A DNA stretch of 64,000 nucleotides from Paenibacillus sp. FSL H3-0469 (GCF_038051945.1 NZ_CP150302.1:2604001-2668000), one strand, 5' to 3'. Positions 39,024 to 48,491 are shown, counted from the stretch's first letter. Notes: generated by a model not told the origin, from the sequence alone. Numbers and translations are program-made.

Positions 39024-39983
39024 ATGAGCGCAATCCAAGCGGTGAACTGGAACCGTCCCGACGACGATTTCTCGCTGATGTTCTGGAACCAGAATATTAT
39101 GCAGTTCTGGACCGATGATGAAATACCACTATCCGATGACAAAATGTCCTGGCTCACGTTGAGTGAGATTGAAAAGGACTCCTATATGAAGGTGCTGGGC
39201 GGACTGACCCTGCTGGATACGATTCAAGGCGGCGTAGGCATGCCGCAGATTATGGAGCATGTGGACGGCTTGCAGCGCAAGGCGGTCCTCGGCTTCATGG
39301 GCATGATGGAGCAGATTCATGCGAAGTCGTACAGCAGCATTTTCACCACACTGGCTTCAACGGAGGAGATTGACGGGATTTTCCGCTGGGTGGAGGACAA
39401 TACGTTCCTGCAGTTCAAGGCGGAGACGATCTCGGAGTATTATCAAAAGATTGAGACGAAGAAAGACCTCTATCTGGCGATGTCCGCCTCGGTCCTGCTG
39501 GAGAGCTACCTGTTCTACAGCGGCTTCTTCTACCCGCTCTATCTGGCCGGACAGGGCAAAATGACCTGCAGCGGCGAGATCATCGACCTGATCCTGCGCG
39601 ATGAGAGCATCCACGGCGTCTATGTCGGGGTGCTGGCGCAGGAGATTTTCGAGGAGCTGTCCGAAGAAGACCAGAGCGATGTCTACGAGACCCTGGTCGG
39701 CCTGCTCCGTCTGCTCCACGCGAACGAGGAGCAATACACCGAGCAGATCTACGCCCCGATTGGCCTGGTGGACGAAGTGAAGACCTTCCTGCGCTACAAC
39801 GCCAACAAGGCGATGATGAACCTCGGCCATGATCCGCTGTTCGATGAGGAAGAGATCAACCCGATCGTGCAGAACGGAATCAGCACCCACACGAAGCAGC
39901 ATGACTTCTTCTCGAAGAAGGGGAATGGTTATGTGCGGGCGATGAATGTGGAGCCTTTGCGGGATGAGGATTTTAATTTTTGA
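39024..39983 (+). CDS. nrdF: Class Ib ribonucleotide reductase beta subunit
   Basis: Radical-generating subunit with a dimetal site. 319 aa. Metal ligands and radical Tyr lie in LLDTIQG, MMEQIHAKSYSSIF, LLESYLFYSGF and LILRDESIHGVYVG. It follows nrdE by 36 bp. The reductase thus needs NrdI (upstream) and a NrdH-type redoxin, which is not in this window. No terminator directly after the stop; one lies about 240 bp downstream. Confidence 0.97.
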   Translation: MSAIQAVNWNRPDDDFSLMFWNQNIMQFWTDDEIPLSDDKMSWLTLSEIEKDSYMKVLGGLTLLDTIQGGVGMPQIMEHVDGLQRKAVLGFMGMMEQIHAKSYSSIFTTLASTEEIDGIFRWVEDNTFLQFKAETISEYYQKIETKKDLYLAMSASVLLESYLFYSGFFYPLYLAGQGKMTCSGEIIDLILRDESIHGVYVGVLAQEIFEELSEEDQSDVYETLVGLLRLLHANEEQYTEQIYAPIGLVDEVKTFLRYNANKAMMNLGHDPLFDEEEINPIVQNGISTHTKQHDFFSKKGNGYVRAMNVEPLRDEDFNF

Positions 39984-40036
39984 GATAAGCTGAATCGAAG
40001 AACCTGGCTCACAGCCCGGACGTCACTCCGGCGAAT

Positions 40037-40143
40037 ATTTGGACTTCCGGCCGCTGCCCGTATACAGATTTCCTGATTAGACCGCTGTTCGCGGTAGAAA
40101 TCCGTATACAAAGGCGGGCGCTACCGCTCCTACAGTTCCAAAA
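40037..40143. repeat. Covarying hairpin element, copy A
   Basis: Outer stem TTTGGACT with AGTTCCAAA, and inner stem GTATAC.GATTTC (40060-40072) with GAAATC.GTATAC (40097-40109). A small hairpin ACCGC/GCGGT sits in the loop. It aligns along its length with 53428-53529, where several stem positions differ on both sides so pairing is kept. Confidence 0.65.
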
Positions 40144-40220
40144 TTCCCCTCCGGTCCTTCTTGCTTTTCGCTATTTTCTTTGATTCAACTTATGTTAGGT
40201 TGTTGTATAGTAGAGGTAAA

Positions 40221-40257
40221 GCCCTGGCAGCTTGGACAAGCTGCCGGGGCTTTTTTA
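40221..40257 (+). terminator. Terminator downstream of nrdF
   Basis: AGCCC.GGCAGCTTG/AGCTGCC.GGGCT stem followed by a 6-T run; strongest terminator after the nrd operon. Confidence 0.85.
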
Positions 40258-40381
40258 TGAGAGGCATCCAAGCTAGTACAGCATCAGAATTATTATTGTG
40301 AATATCACCATTACCGGCTCTTAACGAACCAGCGTCTCATTCTCATAGCAGTCATTGGATGCTGTAGGCGCTGGAACGATA

Positions 40382-40569
40382 GCAACTGCATTTTGTACAC
40401 TAGAATACTGTAAAAAAGCCTTCAAAATAGAATCTATTGTATTCGGTACAATTGAATTTTGAAAAAGGGCCAATTTTCACCCAAAACACAACATTCTACT
40501 GTATGAAATACAATAGAATCGCTTTTTACGGTCAGCTATGCGTTTTCTATTGCAGGATATACAATCACT
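40382..40569. repeat. Four-dyad symmetric intergenic element, copy 2
   Basis: Dyads centred at 40393, 40444, 40506 and 40557, again 51, 62 and 51 bp apart, with the first pair on the minus strand and the second on the plus strand. The cleanest unit is TGTAT-GAA-ATACA at 40506. Confidence 0.75.
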
Positions 40570-40801
40570 TACTTGAATGTAGGATTAGAAGTCCGCAACA
40601 GGTGCAATATCAGCCTAATATTAGCTCGCTTGCTGAGGGTTGCCGTGCCTGATCAGGGTGCATGGGATTTGCAATGAGACCATAGGGTCAAATGTATGCG
40701 TCGAAAACCGAACCTACTAGTTTAGGTGGTTTCTATGAGACCATATTGTTACTGGGACGTAGGAGTAGGGATGATCTTTTTACAGGAATGAGGTGTGCGG
40801 A

Positions 40802-41581
40802 GTGGCTATACATATTCAGGAGTACGGAGACCCGAATGGGGATTATCTGGTGGTCTTCCTGCATGGCGGGGGCGTGAGCGGATGGATGTGGGAGAAGCAG
40901 ATGGCGGCGTTCGCTGGTTATCATTGTCTGGTCCCGGATTTGCCGGGGCACGGGTTCAGCCGGGAGGATAAGGAGTTCACGATCCGCAGCAGTGCGGAGG
41001 AGCTTGTATCCATTATTGAGGAGCGGGCTCAGGGAAGAAAGATTGTTGTTACCGGATTATCTCTGGGCGCACAGGTGCTGGTTCAGATGCTGGCTATGAG
41101 GCCGGAGCTGATCGATTATGCTATCATCAACAGCGCGTTGGTGCGGCCGATTCCCTCCGCCAGCAGGCTGATCAGACCGGCGGTCAGACTGTCTTTTCCG
41201 CTGATTAAGTACAGATGGTTCGCGAAGCTGCAGGCTAAGACGCTCTATCTGGGCGGGGAGTACCTGGAACGGTATGTTGAAGAGAGCCGGCAGATGGAGC
41301 TAATGACGCTGATCCGGGTGCTGGAAGAGAATATGTCGTTCCGCATTCCAGCCGGGTTCAGCGAGGCCTCAGGCAAGATACTGGTTACTGTAGGTGAACG
41401 TGAGAAATCTGTCATGAAGCAATCCGCCCGGGATCTGGTGGCCGCCAACCCCCGCTCCATGGGCGTGGCGATTCCCCGGATGGGACACGGCCTCTCTCTG
41501 GCTAATCCTGAGCTGTTCAATAAGCTCGTCGAAGCCTGGATACAGGGCGGGGAGCTGCCCGGGGAATGCAGAAAAATTTGA
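40802..41581 (+). CDS. Alpha/beta-fold hydrolase
   Basis: Serine hydrolase of about 259 aa with unknown substrate. Fold markers: oxyanion stretch VVFLHGGGVSGWMWE, LVPDLPGHGFS, nucleophile elbow VTGLSLGAQVL (Ser in G-L-S-L-G) and a late His in RMGHGLSLANPELFN; the acid is probably in the VGERE region. Start is GTG behind GAGGTG; a GTG three codons upstream is also possible. It is convergent with the permease gene that follows. Confidence 0.85.
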   Translation: MAIHIQEYGDPNGDYLVVFLHGGGVSGWMWEKQMAAFAGYHCLVPDLPGHGFSREDKEFTIRSSAEELVSIIEERAQGRKIVVTGLSLGAQVLVQMLAMRPELIDYAIINSALVRPIPSASRLIRPAVRLSFPLIKYRWFAKLQAKTLYLGGEYLERYVEESRQMELMTLIRVLEENMSFRIPAGFSEASGKILVTVGEREKSVMKQSARDLVAANPRSMGVAIPRMGHGLSLANPELFNKLVEAWIQGGELPGECRKI

Positions 41582-41615
41582 TCCGGGTGCCGCCGAGTGA
41601 TGATTACTCCACTCC

Positions 41616-42377
41616 CTAGTTCAGATCCTCCCTGATTTTGTAGCGGACAGCAAAATAACTTAGGAATAGAATCGCCGCAATAGCCACTCCGAACGTATGA
41701 ATCAGGTCAGCCGTGCTGCCTAAATCCTTCACCCTGATAATGGTGTTGATCAGCAGATATTTTGTCAAATGAATGTCCGTAAACAGATTTTCCAGCGCCT
41801 CCAGCACCATCCCGATCACATTCAGAGCCAGAACGATGCTGGCAGTTAAGCTAACTAACAGGTTCCGTGTAACCATCGCTATACAGAGAATCAACAGCGA
41901 GAACGCCCAGTGCAGAAGGAATTGGCCCGCCAGCAATGTAATGAACGCCCCCGGTTCCCCCAGATCTGTCTGGTCCCATAACAGCTTTCTCGCGATTCCG
42001 TCTGCAACCAGCAGGGTCAAGAACATCATGGCCACGAATAGCGAGAGAATCGCCATTTTGGAGAAGACGGAGTGGCTTCTGGCCTGCCGCATGGAGATAT
42101 AGTTCTTGGAGAAGCCGGAGTTCCACTCGCTCATGTAGAAATAGATCGTGAACACTGCAATATAAATCAGCATCCAGGAAGGCGGCTGCGAGATGGTATA
42201 CTGGATGAATTCGCTCTCGGTTAAGCTGCTGAGCATCGGACGGCCCTCCACCGGCTGCTCGTATTGCTTCATCATGAAGATGCCAAAGATCTGAAAGGCA
42301 CAGAACAAAAGCAGCAGCAGGTACATAATCTTGTTCCGCGTGAAGCGGTACAGGTCCATTTTGAACAGGTTAATCAT
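41616..42377 (-). CDS. ABC-2 type transporter permease
   Basis: Membrane component of about 253 aa with six predicted membrane segments: first at about 14-34 (IMYLLLLLFCAFQIFGIFMM) and last near the C-terminus. The start ATG overlaps the ATPase stop by 8 bp and has AGGTG upstream. With the ATPase and the adjacent two-component genes it resembles lantibiotic or bacitracin self-protection/detoxification modules of Firmicutes; the substrate is not determined. Confidence 0.88.
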   Translation of the reverse strand: MINLFKMDLYRFTRNKIMYLLLLLFCAFQIFGIFMMKQYEQPVEGRPMLSSLTESEFIQYTISQPPSWMLIYIAVFTIYFYMSEWNSGFSKNYISMRQARSHSVFSKMAILSLFVAMMFLTLLVADGIARKLLWDQTDLGEPGAFITLLAGQFLLHWAFSLLILCIAMVTRNLLVSLTASIVLALNVIGMVLEALENLFTDIHLTKYLLINTIIRVKDLGSTADLIHTFGVAIAAILFLSYFAVRYKIREDLN

Positions 42378-43296
42378 GGCGTTCACCTGCACTTTCCGTG
42401 CGCTCCAGGAAATATTGCTCCAGGCTCTGCTTATGCCTTGCGATGGAATCCACCATTACCCCATGCTGCGCCAGCACCTGAACGATCTGCCGGATGTGGA
42501 TATGCCGGTCGTATACATAGACCGTGCGGCTATCCACCACCTTATATTGTGTAATCTTCAGCTCGCGCTCCAGCACCGGTAGAGCCTCCCGCGCTTCCTC
42601 CACGCTAATCTCGATCCGTTCCTCACAGCGCTGCTGCAATTGTTCCTTGGAGAGCACCTCGACGAATTCTCCCTGATGGATGATGGCATACTTGGTGGCG
42701 ATCTTCGATAGCTCCTCCAGAATATGGCTGGAGATCAGAATGGTCAGGCCCGCTGCGTTCAGCTCCAGGATGAGCTCCCGGATCTCTACAATCCCCTGCG
42801 GATCAAGCCCGTTAATCGGCTCATCCAGAATCAGTACATCGGGGCTTCCGAGCAGAGCCACCGCGATTCCGAGCCGCTGCTTCATACCCATGGAATAGCT
42901 TTTGACTTTGGCGGTATTCTTAGGGTCCAGCCCAACAAGCTTCAGCAGCTTCCCGATCGTTAACTCCCTGTCACTTAGGCCATACGCGATGGCGAGCAGC
43001 TTCAGGTTCTCATAGGCTGAGACATTCGGGTATAATCCGGGCTGCTCAATCAGCACCCCCATCCGCTCAAAAAAAGACTGGTCCCCCGCCGCCGCACGGT
43101 TGAAGAAATGCAGCTCTCCCGAGGTCGGATACACCTGTCCGCTAATCATCTTAAGCAGTGTGGATTTGCCCGCACCGTTCTTCCCGATGATGCCGACAAT
43201 CTCCCCTCTGTAGATTTTGAGATTGGCACTGCGCACCGCCGCTTTCGATTTGTACATCTTGGTCAGTCCGCTTAGTTCAATAATGCAATCTGTCAT
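42370..43296 (-). CDS. ABC transporter ATP-binding protein
   Basis: ATPase of the ABC-2 pair, 308 aa. Walker A GKNGAGKST, signature YSMGMKQRLGIA, Walker B VLILDEPINGLDP and switch His in ISSHILEEL. A C-terminal extension of about 90 residues follows the nucleotide-binding domain, as in lantibiotic-immunity and BcrA-like ATPases. The ATG start has AGGAGG 7 nt upstream. Confidence 0.93.
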   Translation of the reverse strand: MTDCIIELSGLTKMYKSKAAVRSANLKIYRGEIVGIIGKNGAGKSTLLKMISGQVYPTSGELHFFNRAAAGDQSFFERMGVLIEQPGLYPNVSAYENLKLLAIAYGLSDRELTIGKLLKLVGLDPKNTAKVKSYSMGMKQRLGIAVALLGSPDVLILDEPINGLDPQGIVEIRELILELNAAGLTILISSHILEELSKIATKYAIIHQGEFVEVLSKEQLQQRCEERIEISVEEAREALPVLERELKITQYKVVDSRTVYVYDRHIHIRQIVQVLAQHGVMVDSIARHKQSLEQYFLERTESAGERHD

Positions 43297-43376
43297 GTCT
43301 GCCACCTCCTTACCCTAAGTTAACAGGATGAAGACTAATAGTTCGCTAACAAAAGGTTAAGAAAGTTCAAAGTTCA

Positions 43377-44084
43377 TCATGGACTCAGCCGGAAGCCGAT
43401 GCCCCAGACCGTATCGATATAGGCTTCGCTGTCGTGCGCCTTGATTTTATTGCGGATATTGCTGACATGGACCGTTATCGTCTTGTCCTCGCCCAGATAG
43501 ATCTCCTCCCAGGCCAGCTCATAGAGATCCTGCTTTGTGAATACGCGGGTAGGGTTCCTGACCAGCAGCTCGACAATCCGGTATTCCTGACGGGTCAGAG
43601 CAAGCACGCTGCCATGAATCCTGACACTGTAAGCCGTGCAGTCCAGCACCAGATTTTTATGCCTGAACTCCTTCACCGGCTCACCGCCAGCTGTCCGCTG
43701 GATATGGACATGGATACGGGCAATCAGCTCCTCCAGCTCAAACGGCTTGGTCACATAATCATCAGCGCCCAGCGTGAACAGATCCAGCTTATCCCCCAGT
43801 TGATCCTTGGCCGAGAGGACAATTACCGGAATCCGGGACTTCAGCTCCCCGCGCAAACGTTGCATGAACGCCTCTCCGGACAATCCGGGCAGCATCAGAT
43901 CCAGGACAATCAAGTGGTAGTCCTGCTCAGCCAGATTCAGCATCCCCTCACTGCCTGAATAGGACTGGGTGCACTGATACCCTGCGGAGGTAAGCCCGTC
44001 ATGCAGAATTACGTTAATATGCTCGTCATCCTCAACGATGAGAATTCTTCTGCGAAGCCCGCTATCCTTGAGATGGATGCTCAT
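43377..44084 (-). CDS. OmpR-family response regulator
   Basis: Receiver domain with phosphoacceptor Asp in LIVLDLMLPGLSG and the DDYVTKPFELEE switch region, then a winged-helix DNA-binding domain (LTRQEYRIVELLVRNPTRVFTKQDLYE to VWGIGFRLSP). About 235 aa. It overlaps the kinase gene by 23-35 bp depending on which of two ATGs is used; I chose the second because GGGAGG directly abuts the first. Likely regulates the ABC genes 80 bp downstream. Confidence 0.93.
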   Translation of the reverse strand: MSIHLKDSGLRRRILIVEDDEHINVILHDGLTSAGYQCTQSYSGSEGMLNLAEQDYHLIVLDLMLPGLSGEAFMQRLRGELKSRIPVIVLSAKDQLGDKLDLFTLGADDYVTKPFELEELIARIHVHIQRTAGGEPVKEFRHKNLVLDCTAYSVRIHGSVLALTRQEYRIVELLVRNPTRVFTKQDLYELAWEEIYLGEDKTITVHVSNIRNKIKAHDSEAYIDTVWGIGFRLSP

Positions 44085-45012
44085 GGCTATACTCATCCTC
44101 CCTTTTTGAGAATCCGATCAGTATGCTGAAAGTATCCGCCGTACACCCGGCCTCTGCATGACCGTTCATCTTCTCCATCAGCGCCTTCACAATTGAGAGC
44201 CCCAGACCTGAGGAATGCCGGGTACGCGACGGATCTTCTTTGTAAAAGCGGGTAAATATCTTCTCCGTATCCACCCCGCTGCCTGCCTTAAGCCGGTTCG
44301 TGAAGCGTATACACAGCACCTCCTGCTTGTCCTCAACCTCTATGGCCAACGTGCCTTCGCCATGAATGAAATAGTTGCCGATGATATTGGTAAAGATTCG
44401 TTCCAGCGCATGGAGATCCCCCATCACCCGGGGAGAATGCACCGGCAGCCGTAGCTCGGGCTCACTCTCCGATCCGGCGAAGGCATCAATGAAAGTGAAC
44501 AGATTCCGCTTCAGCACCTCCATAACATCCACGGGCTGCAGCTCGAGACTGTATTCGGGATTCTGCAGCTTGGTATAGAGGAACAGCTCATCCACCAGCT
44601 TGATAATCTGCTGTATTCTCGACTGGGCAAGCTCTACGTACCGCCCCTTCTCCTGCTCCACCTCTGTCCGCAGCGCCAATTGCAGATAACCGTCCAGCGA
44701 AGTAAGCGGCGTCCTTATATCATGTGACAGACTGGTAACCGCCAGATTCATCTCCTGATTCTTGCGGCTGAACTGTTCTCCCATCGCGCTCTGTCGGCTT
44801 AACAGGTTGTTGCAATCCTGTACCAGTCTGCCGATCTCCTTCGGCTTCAGTTGGGTAACTATCCGCTTACGGGAATCGTGCTCCATGATAAAAGAGAGCT
44901 GGCTGCTGATCTGCTTGACCTGTCCCCGGTAATTCAGCAGGTAGACAGTCTGGCCGATCAGCAGCAGCAGGAGTCCTGCCAGAACAATAAGGATACGATC
45001 AACTCCTCTCAT
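44062..45012 (-). CDS. Sensor histidine kinase with one N-terminal membrane segment
   Basis: 316 aa. One clear membrane segment (about 6-27) and no large outer domain, so sensing may be within the membrane or through the ABC transporter. HisKA H-box SLSHDIRTPLTSLDGY, then N-box IFTNIIGNYFIHG and the G-box SSGLGLSIVKALMEK. There is no ribosome site before the ATG, but a perfect TATAAT lies 8 nt upstream, so the mRNA could be leaderless. Confidence 0.92.
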   Translation of the reverse strand: MRGVDRILIVLAGLLLLLIGQTVYLLNYRGQVKQISSQLSFIMEHDSRKRIVTQLKPKEIGRLVQDCNNLLSRQSAMGEQFSRKNQEMNLAVTSLSHDIRTPLTSLDGYLQLALRTEVEQEKGRYVELAQSRIQQIIKLVDELFLYTKLQNPEYSLELQPVDVMEVLKRNLFTFIDAFAGSESEPELRLPVHSPRVMGDLHALERIFTNIIGNYFIHGEGTLAIEVEDKQEVLCIRFTNRLKAGSGVDTEKIFTRFYKEDPSRTRHSSGLGLSIVKALMEKMNGHAEAGCTADTFSILIGFSKREDEYSHEHPSQG

Positions 45013-45020
45013 ATGGTTTT

Positions 45021-45049
45021 ATTATATACGATTACAGAGTCTTAGTCCG
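45021..45049 (-). promoter_or_regulatory. Candidate promoter giving a leaderless kinase mRNA
   Basis: CGGACT, a 17-bp spacer and TATAAT overlap the end of comEC. Only 8 nt separate the -10 box from the kinase ATG, so transcription would begin at or next to the start codon. Confidence 0.45.
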
Positions 45050-47819
45050 GGGCAGGGGTGAGCTTGTGGCGTAAGGTGATGCCCTCCTTGCCCACTCTGA
45101 GCTGAATCTCCCCCTGCTGATCCGTCCGGTAGACGCGGGTTCCCGTACCGTTCAGACGCTCCAGCACAACACCGTGCGGATGTCCGTACAGGTTATTCAC
45201 ACCGGCTGAAATCACAGCGGCGCCGGGGGTCCAGAAGGCGAGCCAGTCTGCGCTGGTGGCGGTTTTGCTGCCGTGGTGAGCGACCTTGAGGATGTCGATG
45301 GGTCTGCCTTGCTTAATCCCGGATTGATTCGCGGAATGTAGGATGGCTTCTTCTGCCGCCTGGTCCATATCTCCTGTGAAAAGAAAGCTCCGGCCGTCCA
45401 TCTCCAGCCGGAACACCACCGATTCGTGGTTCTGGTCTTCCACTTCCTCCGGCAGGGTCTGTCCATCCGCTGGGGGCTCCGGCCAGAGGAAGTTCAGCCG
45501 CGTGGCCTCGTCTGGGGCCAGCGTCATGCCCTGCTGCACCGGGTATAGCTGGACACCCGCGTCCAGCGCGGTCGCCATCAGCTTGGTGTAGGGCTCCGTT
45601 TCGGCTAATGTTCCGTTGAACAAAAGCGCCGATACCGGCATCCCTTCCAGCACCGCCTGCAATCCTCCGGCATGGTCCTGATCGCCATGCGTCAAGATAA
45701 CCGCATCCAGCCGGTGAATTCCCCGCTGCTTCAGGAGCGGCAGCAGCGTCTTCGCCCCGACCTCGAACGGGCTGCGGCGGATGCGCCATTCCTCCCGGTT
45801 GCCGAAGCTTACGGTCCCGCCGCCGTCCACCAGGATATGGGCTCCGCCAGGCGTGGTAATCAGGCTGCTGTCCCCCTGGCCTATGTCCAGGTAGCTGATG
45901 GAAGCGGAGCCGTCGCGTAGAGCTTCGGCGTTATAGCCTTTGTAGAGCAGAATGGTCAGGCCTATAGCGCACAGCATGGCTACAAGATAACTCCATCGTG
46001 ATAGGCCTGATTGAGGGTAGGATTGGAAAGCCAGTGCGGCTATTCTGCTGTTCGCAGCCCCTGCCGAATCCAGATCGTTATTGCGGCCAGTGCGGCCAAC
46101 TCTGCCACGGAGTAGTTTACCTCTCGGTTCCGGCCTCTCCATCTCCGCCAGCGGACGGGTCTCATCATCCATGAACTGTGGAACAAGCTTAGCCTCAGTC
46201 CTCCGTTTCAACATGTGTAACAAACCATATAGCAGCCCATAGTAAAGGCAGATCCACAGGATTGACGGCGAAGCCCAAATCAGCACAACGGCGGTGAAGC
46301 TGTTCACCCACTCTACGACTGCGAAGGTAACATTATTAAGCAACTCCGCAAGCCGTGCAATGAACAAGGCTGCGTCATTCCATACCCGTCCCAGCATTAG
46401 CGCCAGCGTCCCCAGTGGCAACACCAGGAAGGTGATAAAGGGAACCAAGAGCAGATTGGCTACAACGGATAACAGCGAGAATTGGTTGAAATAATAGATC
46501 GTCAGCGGGAACGAGACCAGTTGAGCAATAATCGTTACCGAGAGGCTGCTGCCCAGCCAGCCCGGTAACCGCCTGAATAGCGGCGCAGCGAGCGGTGTAT
46601 ACACCATGAGTCCGGCCGTCACCAGAAAAGACAGCTGAAAGCTGACACTAAGCAGCAGATAAGGATTCCAGACCAGCATCATCAGCGCGGATGCAGCCAG
46701 AATATTCAGTCCATCCTTGAGCATGCCCAGCCTTGCCGCCAGCAGGGCAATCATGCTCATGATCCCGGCGCGGATCACAGACGGTCCGGCCCCAGACAGC
46801 AGCACATAGACCGGGACCAGCAGCAGGGTCACTGTCAGTGCGGTTTCTCTGGTTAAGCGGCAGCGGCGCAGAAGAATTAGGATTACTCCGACGTACACCG
46901 CTACATGCATCCCCGAAATGGCCAGGATATGGGTGAGCCCGAGCTGCGAGAACTGTCTGAAGGTCTCCGGGTCCAGTTCCTTTTGGATGCCGATGACAAG
47001 ACCCTTCATATAACCCGCATGAGGCTCCTGAAATAAGCGGCTCATTTCTGCACCGAGCACAGATCTTGCCTTATCATTCCAGCGCAGAATCGTGGACGGC
47101 TCCCACGAGACTTGAGGGTTAACGGTTACACTGGCTGTTCCCGTTCCTTTTAGCAGCCAGTGAATCTTTTGGGTGAGCAGATAGGCACGGTAGTCGAATC
47201 CGCCGAAGTTGCGCGCTATCTGGGGCTGGATTAATTCCCCCTCAATGACCACCCGGTCTCCCCGCTGCCACTGCGCAGCCACCGCAATTTCACGCTCCTC
47301 CTGGAGCTTGATCTGTACAGTTACAAGTTCACCTTTAGCTTGCTTCTTCTCCACGGCTCCAGCTGCATCTGTCTTTGCCGCAACATTCGGATTGAATTCC
47401 TTTGCATTCTTTCCTTCTTCTCCTTCCGCTGCAGACTGTTCCCCTTGCTGATGCAATCTGATCCCGGACAGCTTCACGACAAAATCAACCCGGTCCCCGT
47501 CCCGCTCCACCGGAGAAGCAATAACGCCTGCGGCTGTTACATAAGCCTCATTTAGTTCGCTCACCGGTTGCCCCAGCACCTCAGGCAACAGACTCACATT
47601 TCGTACCTCACTATATTCCCAGTATAGGGCCGACACAATCAATCCCATAACCAGCACCGCTGCCGCCCTCCAGCGTATGCCGCCGCTCACCGCCCATACT
47701 ACAGGCAGCAACAGCATCACGGCGAGGCAGAACAGCAGACTGCGGCCAGAGAACAGACAACCTGCGGCACTTCCCGCCACCCAGCAAACCGTGAGGCTTA
47801 ATAACGGCCTTTTGTTCAT
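45042..47819 (-). CDS. comEC: Competence DNA-uptake channel protein ComEC/Rec2
   Basis: Membrane channel for single-stranded DNA uptake in natural transformation. 925 aa. N-terminal membrane segments and an OB-like domain (about 1-260), the Competence membrane domain (about 270-540, GLTHILAISGMHVAVYVGVILI, SGAGPSVIRAGIMSMI), then a C-terminal metallo-beta-lactamase-like domain with VILTHGDQDHAGGL, FTGDMDQAAEEAIL and LKVAHHGSKTATS. A Glu/Lys-rich insertion near residues 130-165 is unusual. AAGGAGAG precedes the ATG. A terminator separates it from comEB. Confidence 0.96.
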   Translation of the reverse strand: MNKRPLLSLTVCWVAGSAAGCLFSGRSLLFCLAVMLLLPVVWAVSGGIRWRAAAVLVMGLIVSALYWEYSEVRNVSLLPEVLGQPVSELNEAYVTAAGVIASPVERDGDRVDFVVKLSGIRLHQQGEQSAAEGEEGKNAKEFNPNVAAKTDAAGAVEKKQAKGELVTVQIKLQEEREIAVAAQWQRGDRVVIEGELIQPQIARNFGGFDYRAYLLTQKIHWLLKGTGTASVTVNPQVSWEPSTILRWNDKARSVLGAEMSRLFQEPHAGYMKGLVIGIQKELDPETFRQFSQLGLTHILAISGMHVAVYVGVILILLRRCRLTRETALTVTLLLVPVYVLLSGAGPSVIRAGIMSMIALLAARLGMLKDGLNILAASALMMLVWNPYLLLSVSFQLSFLVTAGLMVYTPLAAPLFRRLPGWLGSSLSVTIIAQLVSFPLTIYYFNQFSLLSVVANLLLVPFITFLVLPLGTLALMLGRVWNDAALFIARLAELLNNVTFAVVEWVNSFTAVVLIWASPSILWICLYYGLLYGLLHMLKRRTEAKLVPQFMDDETRPLAEMERPEPRGKLLRGRVGRTGRNNDLDSAGAANSRIAALAFQSYPQSGLSRWSYLVAMLCAIGLTILLYKGYNAEALRDGSASISYLDIGQGDSSLITTPGGAHILVDGGGTVSFGNREEWRIRRSPFEVGAKTLLPLLKQRGIHRLDAVILTHGDQDHAGGLQAVLEGMPVSALLFNGTLAETEPYTKLMATALDAGVQLYPVQQGMTLAPDEATRLNFLWPEPPADGQTLPEEVEDQNHESVVFRLEMDGRSFLFTGDMDQAAEEAILHSANQSGIKQGRPIDILKVAHHGSKTATSADWLAFWTPGAAVISAGVNNLYGHPHGVVLERLNGTGTRVYRTDQQGEIQLRVGKEGITLRHKLTPAPD

Positions 47820-47853
47820 GATTATCTCTCCTTCCTAATTAGCTCTAGACGCC

Positions 47854-47896
47854 AAAAAACCTCTGCATACGCATACTACATGCGTGTACAGAGGTT
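47854..47896 (-). terminator. Terminator between comEB and comEC
   Basis: AACCTCTG...CAGAGGTT stem with a 6-T run on the minus strand. It implies that comEC is transcribed at least partly apart from comEB. Confidence 0.8.
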
Positions 47897-47972
47897 CTTC
47901 CCCTGGGCCAGTCCATATTCTAGCGGGATCTTGTTCACTCGAACTAACATTAAATCCTGCCGGTGTACGCCG

Positions 47973-48491
47973 TTACTCAGATATCGAAATCATCGTTTCC
48001 TTAGGCGGCTCGTAGTTCTCCAATTGGCGGAACACGATTCCTTTGGAGGAGAGCATCGCCTGCACCTTCTCCATATCTTTCTTGTAAGGACGCAGGTAGA
48101 CAATCTCCACGATCCCGCTGTTAGCCAGCATATTGGCACAGGTCCAGCAGGGCTCATCCGTAACGTAGACCGTACTGCCTTCCCGGTCGCTCCGGTCGGT
48201 GAACAGCAGCAGATTCTGCTCGGCATGGATTGTGCGGATGCAGCGCTGCTTTTTGACCATTGTCTCTACACCGTCTATCATCTCACGCTCGTATTGCTCA
48301 GAAACCATACATCCTGCTTCCGAGCAGTCAGGAACGCCCATCGGTGCACCGTTATAGGCCGTACCCAGCAGCTTCTTCCCCTGCACCAGCACCGCACCGA
48401 CATGGCGGCGGGGACAGCGCGAACGGGTGGAGACCATGCAGGCAATATCCATGAAGTATGTATCCCAGTTCTTGCGGTAAGCCACAGTCAT
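47973..48491 (-). CDS. comEB: ComEB / dCMP deaminase-family protein
   Basis: Zinc-dependent deaminase converting dCMP to dUMP. About 172 aa. Zinc and catalytic motifs HAEQN (H and Glu) and PCWTCA (two Cys) are intact, with a third zinc region C-P-R-R-H near the N-terminus. Start at an ATG behind GGAG; a TTG two codons earlier is less likely. The family member in the comE locus is not needed for transformation in Bacillus. Confidence 0.94.
   Translation of the reverse strand: MTVAYRKNWDTYFMDIACMVSTRSRCPRRHVGAVLVQGKKLLGTAYNGAPMGVPDCSEAGCMVSEQYEREMIDGVETMVKKQRCIRTIHAEQNLLLFTDRSDREGSTVYVTDEPCWTCANMLANSGIVEIVYLRPYKKDMEKVQAMLSSKGIVFRQLENYEPPKETMISISE

Larger units (their letters stand above)
39984..40801. 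other. 818-bp gene-free stretch between nrdF and the alpha/beta hydrolase gene
   Basis: Holds a covarying hairpin element (40037-40143), a terminator (40221-40257) and a four-dyad element (40382-40569). From 40570 to 40800 there is an 11-bp direct repeat ATGAGACCATA (40674 and 40735) and a weak hairpin near 40704-40732. I see no convincing gene. Confidence 0.7.

Noticed and set aside
40692..40877. 61-codon frame before the alpha/beta hydrolase gene
   Set aside because: Overlaps the hydrolase in another frame and has no ribosome site or known motif.
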